This document shows, piece by piece, positions 43,032 to 56,947 of a stretch of DNA of 64,000 nucleotides. Every line of letters begins with the position of its first letter. Position 1 is the first letter of the stretch. The notes under the pieces were generated by a model. That model searched no databases. It was not told the DNA's origin and worked only from the letters and a program-made list of their open reading frames with translations. Position numbers and translations under genes: made by a program. Origin of the DNA: Flaccisagitta enflata (Eukaryota > Chaetognatha > Sagittoidea > Aphragmophora); assembly GCA_965153355.1 (NCBI GenBank), contig OZ231126.1, forward strand, positions 65,224,001-65,288,000. Direction: 5' to 3'.

Positions 43032-43104
43032 TATCTTTTTTTTTTTAATTTATTTGTCTCCATGCCTAAGTTTCAGGTTAGGAAAAGTGACTGATACTTA
43101 AAAG

Positions 43105-43237
43105 AACAAGGCCGGATACACGGCAATCCAGTCGCGGACGGTTGGGCAGGAGCAGTTATCAGAAATCGCTCGCAATTCAGAAATGTTACCGACGGACCGA
43201 CCGACACGGCAAGGTGTAGAGTCGCGTGTCCGCGACT
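43105..43237 (-). mobile_element. HP-beta element, intact short copy
   Basis: On the minus strand: AGTCGCGGACACGCGACT, CTACACCTTGCCGTGTCGG, TCGGTCCGTCGG, GAGCGATTTCTGATAAC, CTGCTCCTGCCC, AACCGTCCGCGACTGGATTGC and GTGTATCCGGCCTTGTT. 133 bp, the best beta reference copy. Confidence 0.9.
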
Positions 43238-43487
43238 AAAAAACAGTATGCGAGGCATGAATTTCATAGTATCGTGATACAATGACAGAGATTTACAAAA
43301 TAGCCCAGACGAAGGGAAAAAAATGATCAACGCTGATCTTAGGTCAGAAGGACGGCAGGTTTGTCGTGAGATAAATGAACACGACTGGCAAAGAAGAGCG
43401 CGTTTGGGAAATAACGCTGGCGTAGCACGACGAAGAAGCTACTGTTCTTACAAGAAGGGTGGTAGAGACGGACTTTGGGGCAACAAG

Positions 43488-44230
43488 AAAGGAAGGAAGG
43501 AAGGAATGAAGGGAGAAAGGAAGGAGTGAAAGAAGGAAGGATGGAAGGTAGGAAGGAAGGAAGGAAGGAAGAAAGGAAGGAGGGAAAGAAGGAAGGATAG
43601 AAGGAAAGAGGGAAGGACAGAAGAAAAGGAGGGAAGGACAGATGAAAAGGAGGGAAGGACAGATGAAAAGGAGGGAAGGACAGAAGGAAGGAAGGAAGGA
43701 GGGAAGGAAGGAAGGAAGGAAGGAAGGAAGGAAGGAAGGAGGGAGGGAAAGAAGGAGGAAAGGAAGAAAGGAGGAAAAGAAGGAAGGATGGAAAGAAGGA
43801 AGGAAGGAAAAGGAAGGAGGGAAGAGAGGAAGAAAGGAAGGAGGGAAGGAAGGAAGGGTTTATAGAAAAGAAGAAAGGAAGGAAGGAAGGAAGGAAGGAA
43901 GGAAGGAAGGAAGACAGGAAGGAAGAAAGGAAGGAGGGAAAGAAGGAATGATGGCAAGAAGGAAGGAAGGTATGGGAAGGAGGGAAGGGAGGAAGAAAGG
44001 AAGGAATGAAGGCAGAAAGGAAGGAGGGAAAGAAGGAAGGATGGAAAGAAGGAAGGAAGGCAAAGGAAGGAGGGAAGGAAGGAAGGAAGCAAGGAAGGAA
44101 GGAAGCAAGGAAGGATTGTAGGAAGCAAGGAAGGAAGGAAGGAAGGAAGGAAGGAGGGAAGGAAGGGAGGGAGGGGGGAAGGGAGACAGGAACGAAGGAA
44201 GGTAGGAATGAAGAAAGATTGAAAGAAAGC
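43488..44230. repeat. (GGAA)n microsatellite/minisatellite
   Basis: About 740 bp of GGAA with AGGG, AGAA and GATG variants. The long open frames on both strands are repeat translations. Confidence 0.95.
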
Positions 44231-44239
44231 GATTGATAT

Positions 44240-44870
44240 CCAGGGCAAAAGTCTAGTTGCATAAGACAAGAGCGATTACGAAACTGTTTTACAGAACGCC
44301 AACGCAGAAAACCAACTCTTCAGATATCCAATTAAATGAATGAACTTTTTTCTTGGAGAAGATGGAATTTTCGAAGTAGAGCATTTCATTAAATCGGGTA
44401 CAGCAAAATCAAGGCTGGATACAAGGCCACATGTACGTAGTGGCTAACGGGTTTGTTCCTGTACGTCTTCTATTAAAGTATTATTAATATTGATACTTCA
44501 ACGGGAATACGTGGAACCACAACCATCTTTTACGTTTAGTTGTGATCAACAAACCAGACTTGCAGTCACTAGATTGGATTAAAGATTGGTTTTCTCTTTT
44601 GTTCTAGTTAGTATGAATACTTAGTTTACCAAAAACAATCAGGCACATGAGAATTGAGCACAAAAGGGGGGAATATATACCATCAACCATAAGTTTCACT
44701 AAACTTTTTTCTAAGATAGTATGTTTGTCCTAACTAACCATAGGGTCCAGTTACCTCGATCCGCTCCACGCGGCACGTGTCACAGATGTCAAAGGGGTTA
44801 CGGGCTTGGGAAAGAGAAGCCATCTTTTCAATGCGTTGCGACGAACGGTCTCAAATCGAGTTTGTTTTAT
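44240..44870. other. Mostly unannotated stretch with an HP trace
   Basis: CAAGGCTGGATACAAGGCC near 44411 is a decayed HP end. GTATTATTAATATTGATAC lies just after. No gene supported. Confidence 0.35.
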
Positions 44871-44949
44871 CGGGAAAAAAGTCGAAGTCAGTCTTCGACT
44901 TTTTGACATATTCGAGAGAAACATAGTTTTCATTTCCTTATTAGAAAGA

Positions 44950-45716
44950 TGGGAATCTCCACCGACCGATTGCACCCTCGGATGAAATTGATAAAGTAAG
45001 TAAATTTGATAATTCTCTTTCATTTGGCGCCAAGCAGAATGCTCTTTGGCAAATATTTTTTGCGCTATGAATTTTTAAAGATTTATTCATAAAAAAATTC
45101 AAATTGAATTTTTTTTCAATTTTCTTTTATTTTGTGTAGGATCAATAAAGGAGTGTATCTAAGTTTGAGCATGCAAATACAAGAAAACATGTTTATGAGC
45201 ATGGTTGCTCATCTGTGAGGGTGATTTTAAGCATTCTAGCTCATTTAGCTCACTTTGCTTAGTTTTTTTTTCTGATAAGAAATGCAATAAATGAACAAAT
45301 ATTTTGATAAATGTTTAAGCAATTAAATACAAGAAAGCATATCAGTGAGCAGAGCTGCTCATCTGTGAGGGTGTTTTTAAAGTATTCTAGCTCATTTAGC
45401 TTATTAAGCTTGCTCTTTTTTTTAATTTAATAACAGATAAATGAATAAATGTTTTGATTTAAGCATGCAAATACAGAAAAGCATGTCAGTATGCATGGCT
45501 GGTTGTCTGGTTGAGTGATTTTGAATATTTTTGCTCAGCTAGCTCATTTGGCTCAGTCCTATTTTTCTCTGATTTTCAGAACAACCAATACATACAATTG
45601 CTCTTAATTTGATCTAACAAATGAAAAAAATTGTAGTGACTGAAGAAAAAAGCTTGGTGAAAAATGAACAACGCGTACGACTTATTTCCTCACGGCGACA
45701 GCCGCCATTACTGGTA
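44950..45716 (-). repeat. Composite AT-rich repeat R1, copy C
   Basis: Minus-strand copy without HP or MITE insertions, from CAGTAATGGCGGCTGTCGCC at 45715 to GCATTCTGCTTGGCGCCAAA near 45040. It is the empty-site reference for the insertions in copies A and B. Similarity continues to a GTCGAAGACTGACTTCGAC hairpin at 44879-44901. Confidence 0.78.
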
Positions 45717-45827
45717 AAACAATTTCTTAACCTCTTTGTTGCAAGAAAGAATGTTGATGAAAACCGTTGATTACTTTTATTCTCATACATGTGTTTCTTC
45801 TACCAATGTGCTAATCACAAAAATATA

Positions 45828-46003
45828 CAGTTGAATCCCGCTCTAACGGATTTCAGGGAATAAACAGTCCTTTGGTTCTATATAAAGACTTATGTTATTG
45901 CCAACAAAGGAATAAAAGAAATTAAGTTGAAGGGACTATGAATTTGCATCTGTTATAGGCGGAATTCCGTGGGTGGCGGGTCCGTCAGAGCGGGGTTCAA
46001 CTA
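45828..46003. mobile_element. Mariner-like MITE (CAGTTGAATCCCGCT end)
   Basis: CAGTTGAATCCCGCTCTAACG after TA on the left. The right end TCAGAGCGGGGTTCAACTA is a decayed complement. 176 bp. Confidence 0.65.
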
Positions 46004-46225
46004 ATTCAAATTCTTAGCCGCACTTCTAGTTGGCTGAATCGCCACTTTTAACCTTCAAAAATACGGCTGTCAAAACACTACATTATGCAAATCAGGGTGT
46101 AACCAAGTCGTAAAGCCATCAACTAAACAGACGGCTGATGAAAAGAGAGGTTCTCGGAACTGAAATAGATGTCAGAGAAACAAAACATGATGACTACCAC
46201 AGGGAATTTACGAATTCTCACTTTT

Positions 46226-46772
46226 GGGCAGCGGCCCCGAAGGGGTCGATGACCTATGCTTTCACACATATGGGGAATTTTTTCCTTCTCCTACGTCCGT
46301 CCGTCCCCCCCCCCAGTCTCAAGGCCTGAATCCCAGTCCAGAGACCCAAACCCCAGTCTCGTGGCCCAAATCCTGGCCTCAAGGCCCAAATTCTACCCTG
46401 GAGACCCAAATCACAGCCTTGAGGCCCAAATCTCATTGTTGAGGCTCAAATCCTAGCCTCATGGCTCATATCCCAGCCTCAAGGATGAGATTTGGGCCTC
46501 AAGGCTGGGATTTGGGTCTCCAGGCTAGAATTTGGGCCTTGAGGCCAGGATTTGGGCCTCTTGGATAGGATTTGGGCCACGAGACTGGGGTTTGGGTCTC
46601 TGGACTGGGATTCAGGCCTTGAGACTGGGGGGGGGGGCGGACAAACGGAGGAGAAGGAAAAAATTCCCAATACCCCTTCGGGGCCGCTGCCCTGCTTCCC
46701 CTTCAACTTCAAGCACAACCAACTAGGGCAGGGCACGGGTACCGCTGACCATCTAACGCTTTTGCGACTATT
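46226..46772 (+). mobile_element. Zeta element, copy 3, with inverted core
   Basis: GGGCAGCGGCCCCGAAGGGG, CGATGACCTATGCTTTCACAC, minisatellite units CCCAAATCCTGGCCTCAAGG to about 46485, then the same units in opposite orientation to 46630. CCCTTCGGGGCCGCTGCCC, GCCCTG paired with CAGGGC, GGGTACCGCTGACCA and a CGCTTTTGCG hairpin follow. Confidence 0.87.
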
Positions 46773-47115
46773 GACACCTATCACGATCACGATTCACACT
46801 TTTGCCCTTTTGACGTTAGATATCATGACTCAAATTGGAACTGAAAATCTAAAATCGCCCCGACAGTATCGATCCTAACTTTTTTGGTTTCTTCACATGT
46901 CCTTCTAGAATCAGCGGTTGAGACTGTAAGGGGGGGGGGAGGGGGGAGATGAGTTGTTACACTTTTTTGGAGGTTAACTTCTTGGATTTTTATCAGTAGT
47001 TTACAGAGGATAAGTAAGGGGCGGTTTACCGTTGCTCGTGAGAGACTAAATGTATCCAAGTAACCAATTCCATCAACTTTACCACGGGTCATAAAACTGC
47101 GGTCGGTGACGTAGC

Positions 47116-47170
47116 CATTGATGATGACGACGATGACGACGACGACGACGATGACGATGACGACGTCGGA
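47116..47170. repeat. (GAC/GAT)n trinucleotide repeat
   Basis: About 55 bp of GACGAT/GACGAC units. Confidence 0.85.
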
Positions 47171-47280
47171 CGTGGCGGACGTCTTCCCCTCTAAGCCGGA
47201 AGTGCATTTTATGTCCATCCGCGGGTTTCGTGACATCTAAACTCCATCTCACTTCCCCCTTTTCCTTAGAGTACTGTTCT

Positions 47281-47437
<157 letters not shown>

Positions 47438-47447
47438 AGTAGTACTA

Positions 47448-47830
47448 CCTAGGAATCAACTTCAACCATAGATATCTTGACTTCTAAAAATGCTAAATAA
47501 CTTTTTCAATAAAGCAAATTAATCTACATCAAAAAATCTTCAAGATGAGTTCAATCTGGTCTCTGTAGCTCAAACCGTTTAGAAATGACAAGCAAAAGAG
47601 TGAAAACTTTCATTTTCAAAATGGGTAGAAAAAAGTGAAAATGATAGAACACAAAAATTAGGGCTTTCTTCTGCTTGAGATATCTCTGCTTCTAGAAAGG
47701 CGAATAACTTTTTTAAAAAAAGCAAATTTATCTACATTGAAAAATCTTCAAGATGAGCGCAATCTTGTTTCTGTAGCTCAAACCGTTTAGAAATGACAAG
47801 CAAAACAATGGAAACTCTCCATTAAATGAT
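47448..47830. mobile_element. Foldback element fragment with CTACCTAGG end
   Basis: TA then CTACCTAGGAATCAACTTC at the left, followed by two copies of the interior block (GAAAGCAAATTAATCTACATC, AACCGTTTAGAAATGACAAGC). No right end was recognised. Confidence 0.5.
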
Positions 47831-48017
47831 AAACTGGCGATAACCGCTCACAGATGGCAGAACAAGACCCTAATAATCTGTCTGAAAGTCTTTATCAACC
47901 GCCCCCTAGCTGCAAAACTGAAGATATTAGTTAACAAAAATATCACATGAAGTGCTTATGCGATCAGTATCATGGTCTTAACAGAATTTGTTTGATAAAT
48001 CAAATCGCACCCTTTTT

Positions 48018-48675
48018 GGGCAGCGGCCCCGAAGGGGACGAAGTCCTGTAGAACACAGGGGGACTTTTGTTCGTCCGTCCGTCCGTTCGTTCGTTCGTTA
48101 GTCCCCCCCCTTCATCAGACCCCTCAGGCCTCAAATCTGGCCTCTCAGGCCTCAAATCCAGCCTCTCAGGTCTCAAATCCAGCCTCCCAGGCCTCATATC
48201 TGGCCTCTCAGGCCTCGAATCTGGCCTCTCAGGCCTCAAATCTGGCTTCTCAGGCCTCAAATCCAAATTCTCAGGCCTCAAACCTGGACTCTCATGCCTC
48301 AAATTAGGCCTCTCAGGCCTCAAATCAGCCATCTAAACCTCAATTTATTGCTCCCAGGCTTCAAATCAGTCCTTTGGCCTTTCAAGCCTTAATCCAGCTC
48401 TCTCAAGCCTCAAGTCAGCCCTCTCAAGCTTCCAATCGGCATTCTCAGGCCTTATATCAGCCTTCTTAGACCTCAGTTTAGGCTCTTGAATGCCTTCAGT
48501 CAGCCCTCTATAGCATCTCATCCACTTCTTCAGGTAGGACGAACGAAAGTCCCCCTGTGTTCTACAGGACTTCGTCCCCTTCGGGGCCGCTGCCCTGCTT
48601 CCCCTTACTCCAATTCACAATCACTCAAAGCAGGGCAACGGGTATCGCTGACCACATATTGCCCTTGGGCGACCT
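48018..48675 (+). mobile_element. Zeta element, copy 4
   Basis: GGGCAGCGGCCCCGAAGGGG, ACGAAGTCCTGTAGAACAC, a GTCC/GTTC tract, a C run, CTCAGGCCTCAAATC units of 18-20 bp, TGTGTTCTACAGGACTTCG, CCCTTCGGGGCCGCTGCCC. Then GCCCTGCTT paired with AAGCAGGGC, GGGTATCGCTGACCA and a GCCCTTGGGC hairpin. Confidence 0.88.
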
Positions 48676-48723
48676 GTTGATTCCATAATTATTTCCTAGA
48701 TAGTATTGATACTCAGATACTTG

Positions 48724-49492
<769 letters not shown>

Positions 49493-49706
49493 ACCTCACT
49501 CACTCCTCACTCACTCACTCCTCTCCCTCACTCACTCTTTCTGGGAGTTTAATGCTGGCGAGAATTCTTAGAATTCACGCTACCGAATCAGGATTTTCAC
49601 TACCAAAATTCTCGGTAGCGTTAAATCAAGAAATTTGATTCTTGCTATTGAGAATTTGTTTATCTTTTTCTCTGCCCTTCCTCCTACTTTCTTTTCTTTT
49701 TCTTTC

Positions 49707-49798
<92 letters not shown>

Positions 49799-50215
49799 TT
49801 TTTTTTCTCTTTTTTTTCTTTTTTTTTTTTTTCAAATTTTTCTTTTTTTTTTCTTTTTTTTTTATTTCTATTGTTTTTTCTTTTTTACTTTATATGTTTT
49901 GTTTTTCTTTTTTTCTTTCCTTCGTCCTTCTTTTTCTCTTTCTCTCTTTCTTTTAATCTTTTTTTTTTCTTTCTTTGTTTTTTTTTTTTTTTTTTTGTGT
50001 TTTTCTTCTTTTTTTTTTTTTCTTTTTGTCTTTGTTCCTTCTTTGGTTCCTTCCATTCTTCCTTTTTTTTCTTTCTTTCTGTTTTTTTTTCTTTTTTGTT
50101 CCTCCCTTCCTCCCTTCCTTCTTTTTTTTTCTTTTTTTTTTCTTTCTCTTTTTTTTCTTTTTGTTCATTCTTCTTTTTTTATTTTTATTTTTCTCAATAT
50201 CTTTTTCATCTTTTT
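49707..50215. repeat. (CT)n passing into a T/CTTT-rich pyrimidine tract
   Basis: About 92 bp of CT, then about 415 bp of mixed CTTTT and CCTTCC units with almost no purines. Confidence 0.93.
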
Positions 50216-50221
50216 ACTTGA

Positions 50222-50687
50222 GTGTAATATGTCTTTTCATTAGTGCAACAAAAAATCAAAGAACAAAATAATTCTAATTCAAGACAGGCAAAAATTAACA
50301 ATTGAAAAAACAAATTAACTTCCTTTGAAGATAATGGCATTCTCAATATAATCATCAAATCTGTTTATGAAAAAATATTTTTGACAATCAAAATCATAAA
50401 TGTAAACATGAAAAAAAAATCATTGAAATTCTTTCTGATTAGAAAGAAAAGGTGAAATCACTTCTCAATAAATGGAATTTATCCTAAAAATTTTGATAAC
50501 AAAGATGAAATGAAAAAGATTTGACAAAAAAATCTACAAAACTTTGTTTGATGAAAAAATATTTTCTATAAAAAACCTGTATGAGAAATGATATCAATTT
50601 TTCTGTGAAAAAAATTCTTATCTTTTTAAGGTTTTGATATCTTTTTTTTTTAAGGCGTTCTGTCCCACTTGTTCATTAAACTAACAT

Positions 50688-50690
<3 letters not shown>
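50222..50690. other. AT-rich spacer between CT arrays
   Basis: No gene seen. It contains repeated TTGAAAATTTT-like words. GAATTCTC/GAGAATTC and CTATGGAGAATTCTCTATAG-like pairs near 50790 form small inverted repeats. Confidence 0.35.
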
Positions 50691-50719
<29 letters not shown>

Positions 50720-50720
50720 A
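50690..50720. repeat. (GA)n microsatellite
   Basis: About 28 bp of GA repeats. Confidence 0.9.
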
Positions 50721-50868
50721 CAAATTTATTCTCAGTAACAACTATTTTTTACAATAATCATCATAACTGAGAATTAATTTTAATGCTATGGAGAATTCTC
50801 TATAGCATGAAAACATCAAAATGACATCGTTAATGCTACCAAGAATTCTCGGCAGCACTACCCACTCT

Positions 50869-51290
<422 letters not shown>

Positions 51291-51505
51291 GGAAAATCTC
51301 GGGGAAAATCTCGTTATTCAGATTTTTCTAAGTCGCATTACTTAGAATTTAGCACTTTTCTCATAACTCAGATTCTATATTATGAGAATTTGAAAATTTT
51401 GTTATTTCTCATAACTCAGATTGTCTGTCTTTCTATCTTTTTCTCATTACTCAGATTTTTCTCTAAATTCAGTGTTTTTGTCGCTCTTTGTCTCTCTTCC
51501 TCTCT

Positions 51506-51786
<281 letters not shown>

Positions 51787-51965
51787 CATGTCTCTTTTCA
51801 TTTTTTTTTTTCCATTTATTGACAGTCTTATGATAAGCTGGCAAGTCATCCAAGCAGGCTCGGCCAGAAAAATGGCAGGCCCCTCTGCTGGCTCCCTTCT
51901 TTGGGCTCCCCTCCCTCTTCAGCCCCCTCTTTTACTCTTGATATTTCAACTTTTGCAATATTTTT

Positions 51966-52090
51966 AGGTGCGACAAAGCACCTCCATAACTGGCTGTGTC
52001 CGTCAGTTAGTCTGTCAGTTGGTCTGTTGGTCTGTAACGCATTCGTTTGACGATCCACACATCGCACCTATTGGCCTACTTGGCCTTGTT
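51966..52090 (+). mobile_element. HP-gamma element, copy 3
   Basis: Hairpin AGGTGCGACAAAGCACC, CTCCATAACTGGCTGTGTCCG, a GTTAGTCTGTCAGTTGG tract, GTAACGCATTCGTTTGACG, distal ATCGCACC, TTGGCCTTGTT. Confidence 0.85.
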
Positions 52091-52139
52091 TTACTGCATT
52101 AAAGTTTGTTCCAGTGCTGAAACTTCAGCCGCCAGAACT

Positions 52140-52325
52140 TGTAACTTCGATAGAACCTTTCTTTTTTTCACTTTCTTATCTTATTTTTTTTTATTTCCCC
52201 TTTGTTTTCTTTTATCTTTTTTTCTTTTATCTTTTTTTTCTTTTTTTCTTTCTTTTTTTTTCTTTCTTTTTTCTCTTTTGTTTTTTTTTTGTTTTTTGTT
52301 TTTTTGTTTTTTTCTTTTTTTCTTG
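52140..52325. repeat. T-rich pyrimidine tract
   Basis: CTTTTTTTCTTT-type sequence over about 180 bp; no coding support. Confidence 0.8.
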
Positions 52326-52495
52326 TACTACAGAGGCTCTCACAGGTTCCACTGGTGCTCGGGCCTCCCATCTCAGATAGGGCGACCCCCTCTGGATTGC
52401 ATATGGTTAGCAGTATCCATTGCTCTGCTTCATTGCTGTTTCAGGGTAGTGAAGTCTGAGCAGGGACATATGCAACAGCCATCAATACTGTTTTT

Positions 52496-52649
52496 AGTCG
52501 CGGACACGCGACTCTACACGTTGTCGTGTCGGTCCGTCGGTCGGTAGGTCGGTCGGTCGGTTGGTCACATTTTTGAATTCCGAGTGGTTTTTGCATTACT
52601 GCTCCTGCCCAACCGTCTGCGACTGGATTGCCGTGTATCCGGCTTTGTT
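52496..52649 (+). mobile_element. HP-beta element
   Basis: Hairpin AGTCGCGGACACGCGACT, CTACACGTTGTCGTGTCGG, a GTCGGTAGGTCGG tract, GAGTGGTTTTTGCATTACTG, CAACCGTCTGCGACTGGATTG, GTGTATCCGGCTTTG. One distal-arm base differs from the hairpin partner. Confidence 0.88.
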
Positions 52650-52699
52650 TTTTTTCATTTAGAACAACAACTTAAAAGTAATGCGGTACTTATCATCAC

Positions 52700-52710
52700 A
52701 AACACACACA

Positions 52711-52787
<77 letters not shown>

Positions 52788-52858
52788 TTTGTCTTTCTTT
52801 TCATATTTTCTTTCATTCCTTTCTTTATTTCTTTATTTCTTTCTTTCTTTCTTTTTTT

Positions 52859-52892
<34 letters not shown>

Positions 52893-52910
52893 TTCTTTCC
52901 TTCCCTCATT
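52700..52910. repeat. (CA)n and (TTTC)n microsatellites
   Basis: CA repeats at 52700-52785 and TTTC units at 52805-52895. Confidence 0.93.
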
Positions 52911-53019
52911 CATTCCTTAAAAATATCCTCCTTGAAGGTATCTTCCTTAAAAATATTTATTCAAAAGCATATGAAGATAATTTGGGCAGTTATGGTTGTT
53001 CACAAGATACATACAAAGA

Positions 53020-53965
53020 ATCTTAAACCAGACTTAAACCAGACCTAAACCAATATCAAAAACGACTTAAACCAGACTTAAATCAGACTTTAACCAGACA
53101 TTTACCAGACATAAACCAGACATAAAAAAATGACTAAAAATGATGTAAAATGATGTAAACCGTTGTAAAATTATGTAAAATGATGTTAAATGATGAAAAA
53201 TGATATGAAATGATATAAAATGATGTAAAATGATTAAAAATGATGTGTAATGATGTAAATGATGTAAAATGATGTAAAATGATGTAAAAATGATGTAAAA
53301 TGATGTAAATGTTGTAAAGTGATGTAAAATGATGAAAAACGATATGAAATGATATAAAATGATGTAAAATGATTAAAAATGATGTGTAATGATGATAATG
53401 ATGTAAAATGATGTAAAATGATGTAAAAATGATGTAAAATGATGTAAATGTTGTAAAGTGATGTAAAATGATGTAAATGATATGAAATGATGCAAAATGA
53501 TGTTAATGCTGTAAAATGATGTATTATGATGTAAATGATGTAAATGATGTAAAATGATGTAAATAATGTAGAATCATGTAAGATGATGTAAAATGATGTA
53601 AAATGATGTTTAATGATATAAATGATATATAATGAAGTTGAATGATGTAAATGATATAAAATGATGTAAAATGATGTAAATTGATGTAAAATGATGTAAA
53701 TGATAAACAATGACGTGAAAAAAAGTAAAATGATGTAAAATCATATAAAATCATGTTAAATGATGTTAAATGATGTAAAACGATGTAAAATGATGTAAAA
53801 TGATGTAAAATGATGTAAAATGATGTAAATGTTGTACAATGATGAAAGGGATGTAAAATGATGTAAAATGAAGTAAAATGATGTAAATGAAGTGAAATGA
53901 TCTAAATGATGTAAAATGATAAAAAATGATGTAAAATGATAAAAAATGACCAAAATAATGCTAAA
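53020..53965. repeat. AAACCAGACTT and TGATGTAAAA minisatellites
   Basis: About 100 bp of TTAAACCAGAC units, then about 840 bp of TGATGTAAAA units of 9-11 bp. Parts are duplicated at higher order: the stretches near 53230 and 53360 repeat each other. The unit types recall the cores of large alpha elements. Open frames on the minus strand are by-products. Confidence 0.93.
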
Positions 53966-53980
53966 TATAAAAAAAAAGTA

Positions 53981-54508
53981 ACTAGTCATCCAAGGATCGC
54001 ACATGGTCAGCGGTACCCGATGCCCTGCTGGGAGTGATCCAGTGAAAAAGTGGAGTGAGAGCAGGGCAGCGGCCCCAAAGGGCCAATGTCCTGTAGAACA
54101 CAGGGGGGAATTTCCATACGTCCTGAGGGGACATATTTCAGGCCTTAGATGACTGATTTAGACCGCTGAAGGCATATTTGAAGGCTGGAGGGCAGAATCA
54201 AGGCTTGGAGAGCCGATTTGAGGTTTGGAGGGCAAATTTAAGCCACGGAGGGCTGATTTTATGCTTGGAGGGCTAATTGAAGGTCTGGAAGGCAGATTTG
54301 AGGTCTGGAGGACAGATTTGAGGTGGGGGGGCTGATTTGAAGCCTGGAAAGCTGATTTGAGGCCTGGAGGGCTGAATTGAGGGCTGGGAGGGCAAATTTG
54401 AGGGCTGGGAGAGCGAATTTGAGGCCAACGGGGGGGGGGGGGACGGACGGACGTATGGAAATTCCCCCCTGTGTTCTACAGGACATCGGCCCTTTGGGGC
54501 CGCTGCCC
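53981..54508 (-). mobile_element. Zeta element, copy 5
   Basis: On the minus strand: GGGCAGCGGCCCCAAAGGGC, CGATGTCCTGTAGAACAC, a C run, units like CCTCAAATCTGCCCTCCAG, TGTTCTACAGGACATTGGCC, CTTTGGGGCCGCTGCCC. Then GCCCTGCT paired with AGCAGGGC, GGGTACCGCTGACCA and an ATCCTTGGAT hairpin. Confidence 0.85.
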
Positions 54509-54516
54509 AAAAAGGG

Positions 54517-54587
54517 GACGGATGGACGGATGGACGGACGGACGGACGGACGGACAAAGCGGAGTATAGAGTCGCGTGCACGCGACT
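54517..54587 (-). mobile_element. HP-alpha element, hairpin half only
   Basis: GGACGGATGGACGG tract, ACAAAGCGGAGTATAGAGTCG and CGTGCACGCGACT. It lies head-to-tail with the full alpha element that follows. The left part may have been lost against the zeta element. Confidence 0.75.
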
Positions 54588-54589
54588 AA

Positions 54590-54840
54590 AACAAGGCCGG
54601 ATACACCGCTACCCCAGTCGCGTGCGGGTGGGCAGGGGCCGTAATTGAGGTCATCAGATCATTTGGGCAGGAGCAGTGAAGCCAAAAATCCCAAAAACCC
54701 AAAAACAGTAAAGTGTGACGGACGGACGGACCGACGGACGGACCGACGGACGGACCGACGGACGGACCGACGGACGGACGGACCGACGGACGGACGGACC
54801 GACCGACAAAGCGGGGTGTAGAGTCGCGAAGCACGCGACT
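54590..54840 (-). mobile_element. HP-alpha element, full copy
   Basis: AACAAGGCCGGATACACCGC, CCCCAGTCGCGTGCGGGTGGG, CAGGGGCCGTAATTGAGG, GGGCAGGAGCAGTGAAGCC, about 90 bp of GGAC/CGAC units, AAAGCGGGGTGTAGAGTCGCG and AAGCACGCGACT. 251 bp, a good alpha reference. Confidence 0.9.
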
Positions 54841-55114
54841 AAAAATGTCTCAGCTACTTGGTATTTACCTATTTGAATACTGGGGAATTAGTTTCAAATC
54901 CTGGGATCTAACAATTCAATTGTTTGGGTTTACGAAAAGGTCTGGAAAACAATCCACTCTTCAATTTCATTCGAATTTGCCGATAACATCCTTTCCCAGC
55001 GGAGCTGCGAGGTTTGGATGCCGTTCATAGAATGGAGTTTTCATCGCTAGGCAGTTGTAGGATATGGAGAGTTTTTGCAGAGATGATTCGCTTGATATCG
55101 CACAAGCATAATTA

Positions 55115-55550
<436 letters not shown>

Positions 55551-55804
55551 TTTCCTGGAGACCAAAACTAAAGTCGCCCACCCGTTTTCAAAAGGAAGAA
55601 TGTGATCAATATTAGCCCACATCTACAAACAAACCCACACTATATATTATTACTATATATTATTACCCACGAACACGCGTAAACACACTTATTCGCCTGA
55701 CAGCGTAAACCAAAGCGCTTCTTTCTTAGCACAATCCTCCTCCACCCTTAAGTACTCCGTTTACATACATTTAGAAATTAATTGTCCAGAAACTCTTTTT
55801 GTTT

Positions 55805-55940
<136 letters not shown>

Positions 55941-56159
55941 AGACAGAAAGTCAGACCTGGTCTGGTCGTTACTCAGAAAGATAGACACTTAAGTTTGACA
56001 GATAGTGAGAGGACTAAAAAAAAAGGCAGAAAGAACAGAAAAAAGAAATGCTGGCAGCGACGTAGAGAGGAAGATAGCGCTGGAAGACTGACAGAGAGAT
56101 AGGGAGGGAGAAAGAGAAAGAGACAAAGCGTCCTTGTAGGCGAAGCCGGAGTTTTAAAA

Positions 56160-56545
56160 GATTTTTTTCTCTTTCAAAGAATAAGAAATAGGCTTTTTCG
56201 AATGAAAGAAAAGAGTGAAAAAAGTAATTCGCCGAGAAGAAAAAATGGCGAAATCTTTCTTCCATGCATTTAAAATCAGTTCAAGTCTGACACGTTTCCT
56301 AAAGCCTTAGCTCCCTCTCTGGAGAATACCTCTAGCCTCGCGGCGAATACTTCCATACCGTTTTTTGTTTTCAGTTAGATATGCGTCTACATTCAATGTT
56401 ACGTTTGTAAACGTATATCTTCAATGTTTAATTTACGTATACACTATAAAACACCTGACGACTATTTAACGTCACACCTTTGAAGGTCCTAAAAGCATAG
56501 AAGATATGCACTCAGCTGCATCAAATTTGGACTCAAGTTACCTAG
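56160..56545. other. Region without recognisable genes
   Basis: About 385 bp with no gene, array or clear inverted repeat. Confidence 0.35.
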
Positions 56546-56548
56546 TTA

Positions 56549-56821
56549 GGGCGTGTTTCTAGTGAGCGCCAAAAACGTGTTTGTTCCCGTTATACGCGAT
56601 AACAGCGTGAACACATATTCAAGTATTTCAACTGTCCCACGAGGGAGTGAGCGAAGTGAGTGAGCAAGCCCGTGAATGGAGCGAGCGAGCGATTAAAGCA
56701 AGCGTAGTGAAGCGGAGCGCTGCGGAGCGAGTAAGCAGAGTAAGCGGTGCAAGCGAACGAACATAGCGAGCGACCGAGTTGCCCGTTCAAAACATGATCG
56801 TCTTTGACTAGAAACGCCCCC
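56549..56821 (-). mobile_element. CG-rich element E, copy 3
   Basis: GGGCGTGTTTCTAGTGAGCGC start, CAACTGTCCCACGAGGGAGTG, GAGCGAGCGA-type interior, GTTCAAAACATGATCGTC and GACTAGAAACGCCCCC end. Confidence 0.82.
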
Positions 56822-56947
56822 AGGCCCCATAGTGGTACTTGCGTATAAAACCTGCGTTTGGACAATTTGGTTGCGCCCCGCCGCCCCGGAAAACATCAAG
56901 CATGAAACACGTAGGCAGAAATTCATCAATTTTCACAGATTATTTCT

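Noticed and set aside
43339-44269. Frames of 270-307 residues rich in PSFLP or KEGRKEG
   Set aside because: Translation of the GGAA array on both strands; composition follows the repeat unit.
53234-54004. Minus-strand frames rich in HHFTSFYII
   Set aside because: Translation of the TGATGTAAAA minisatellite.
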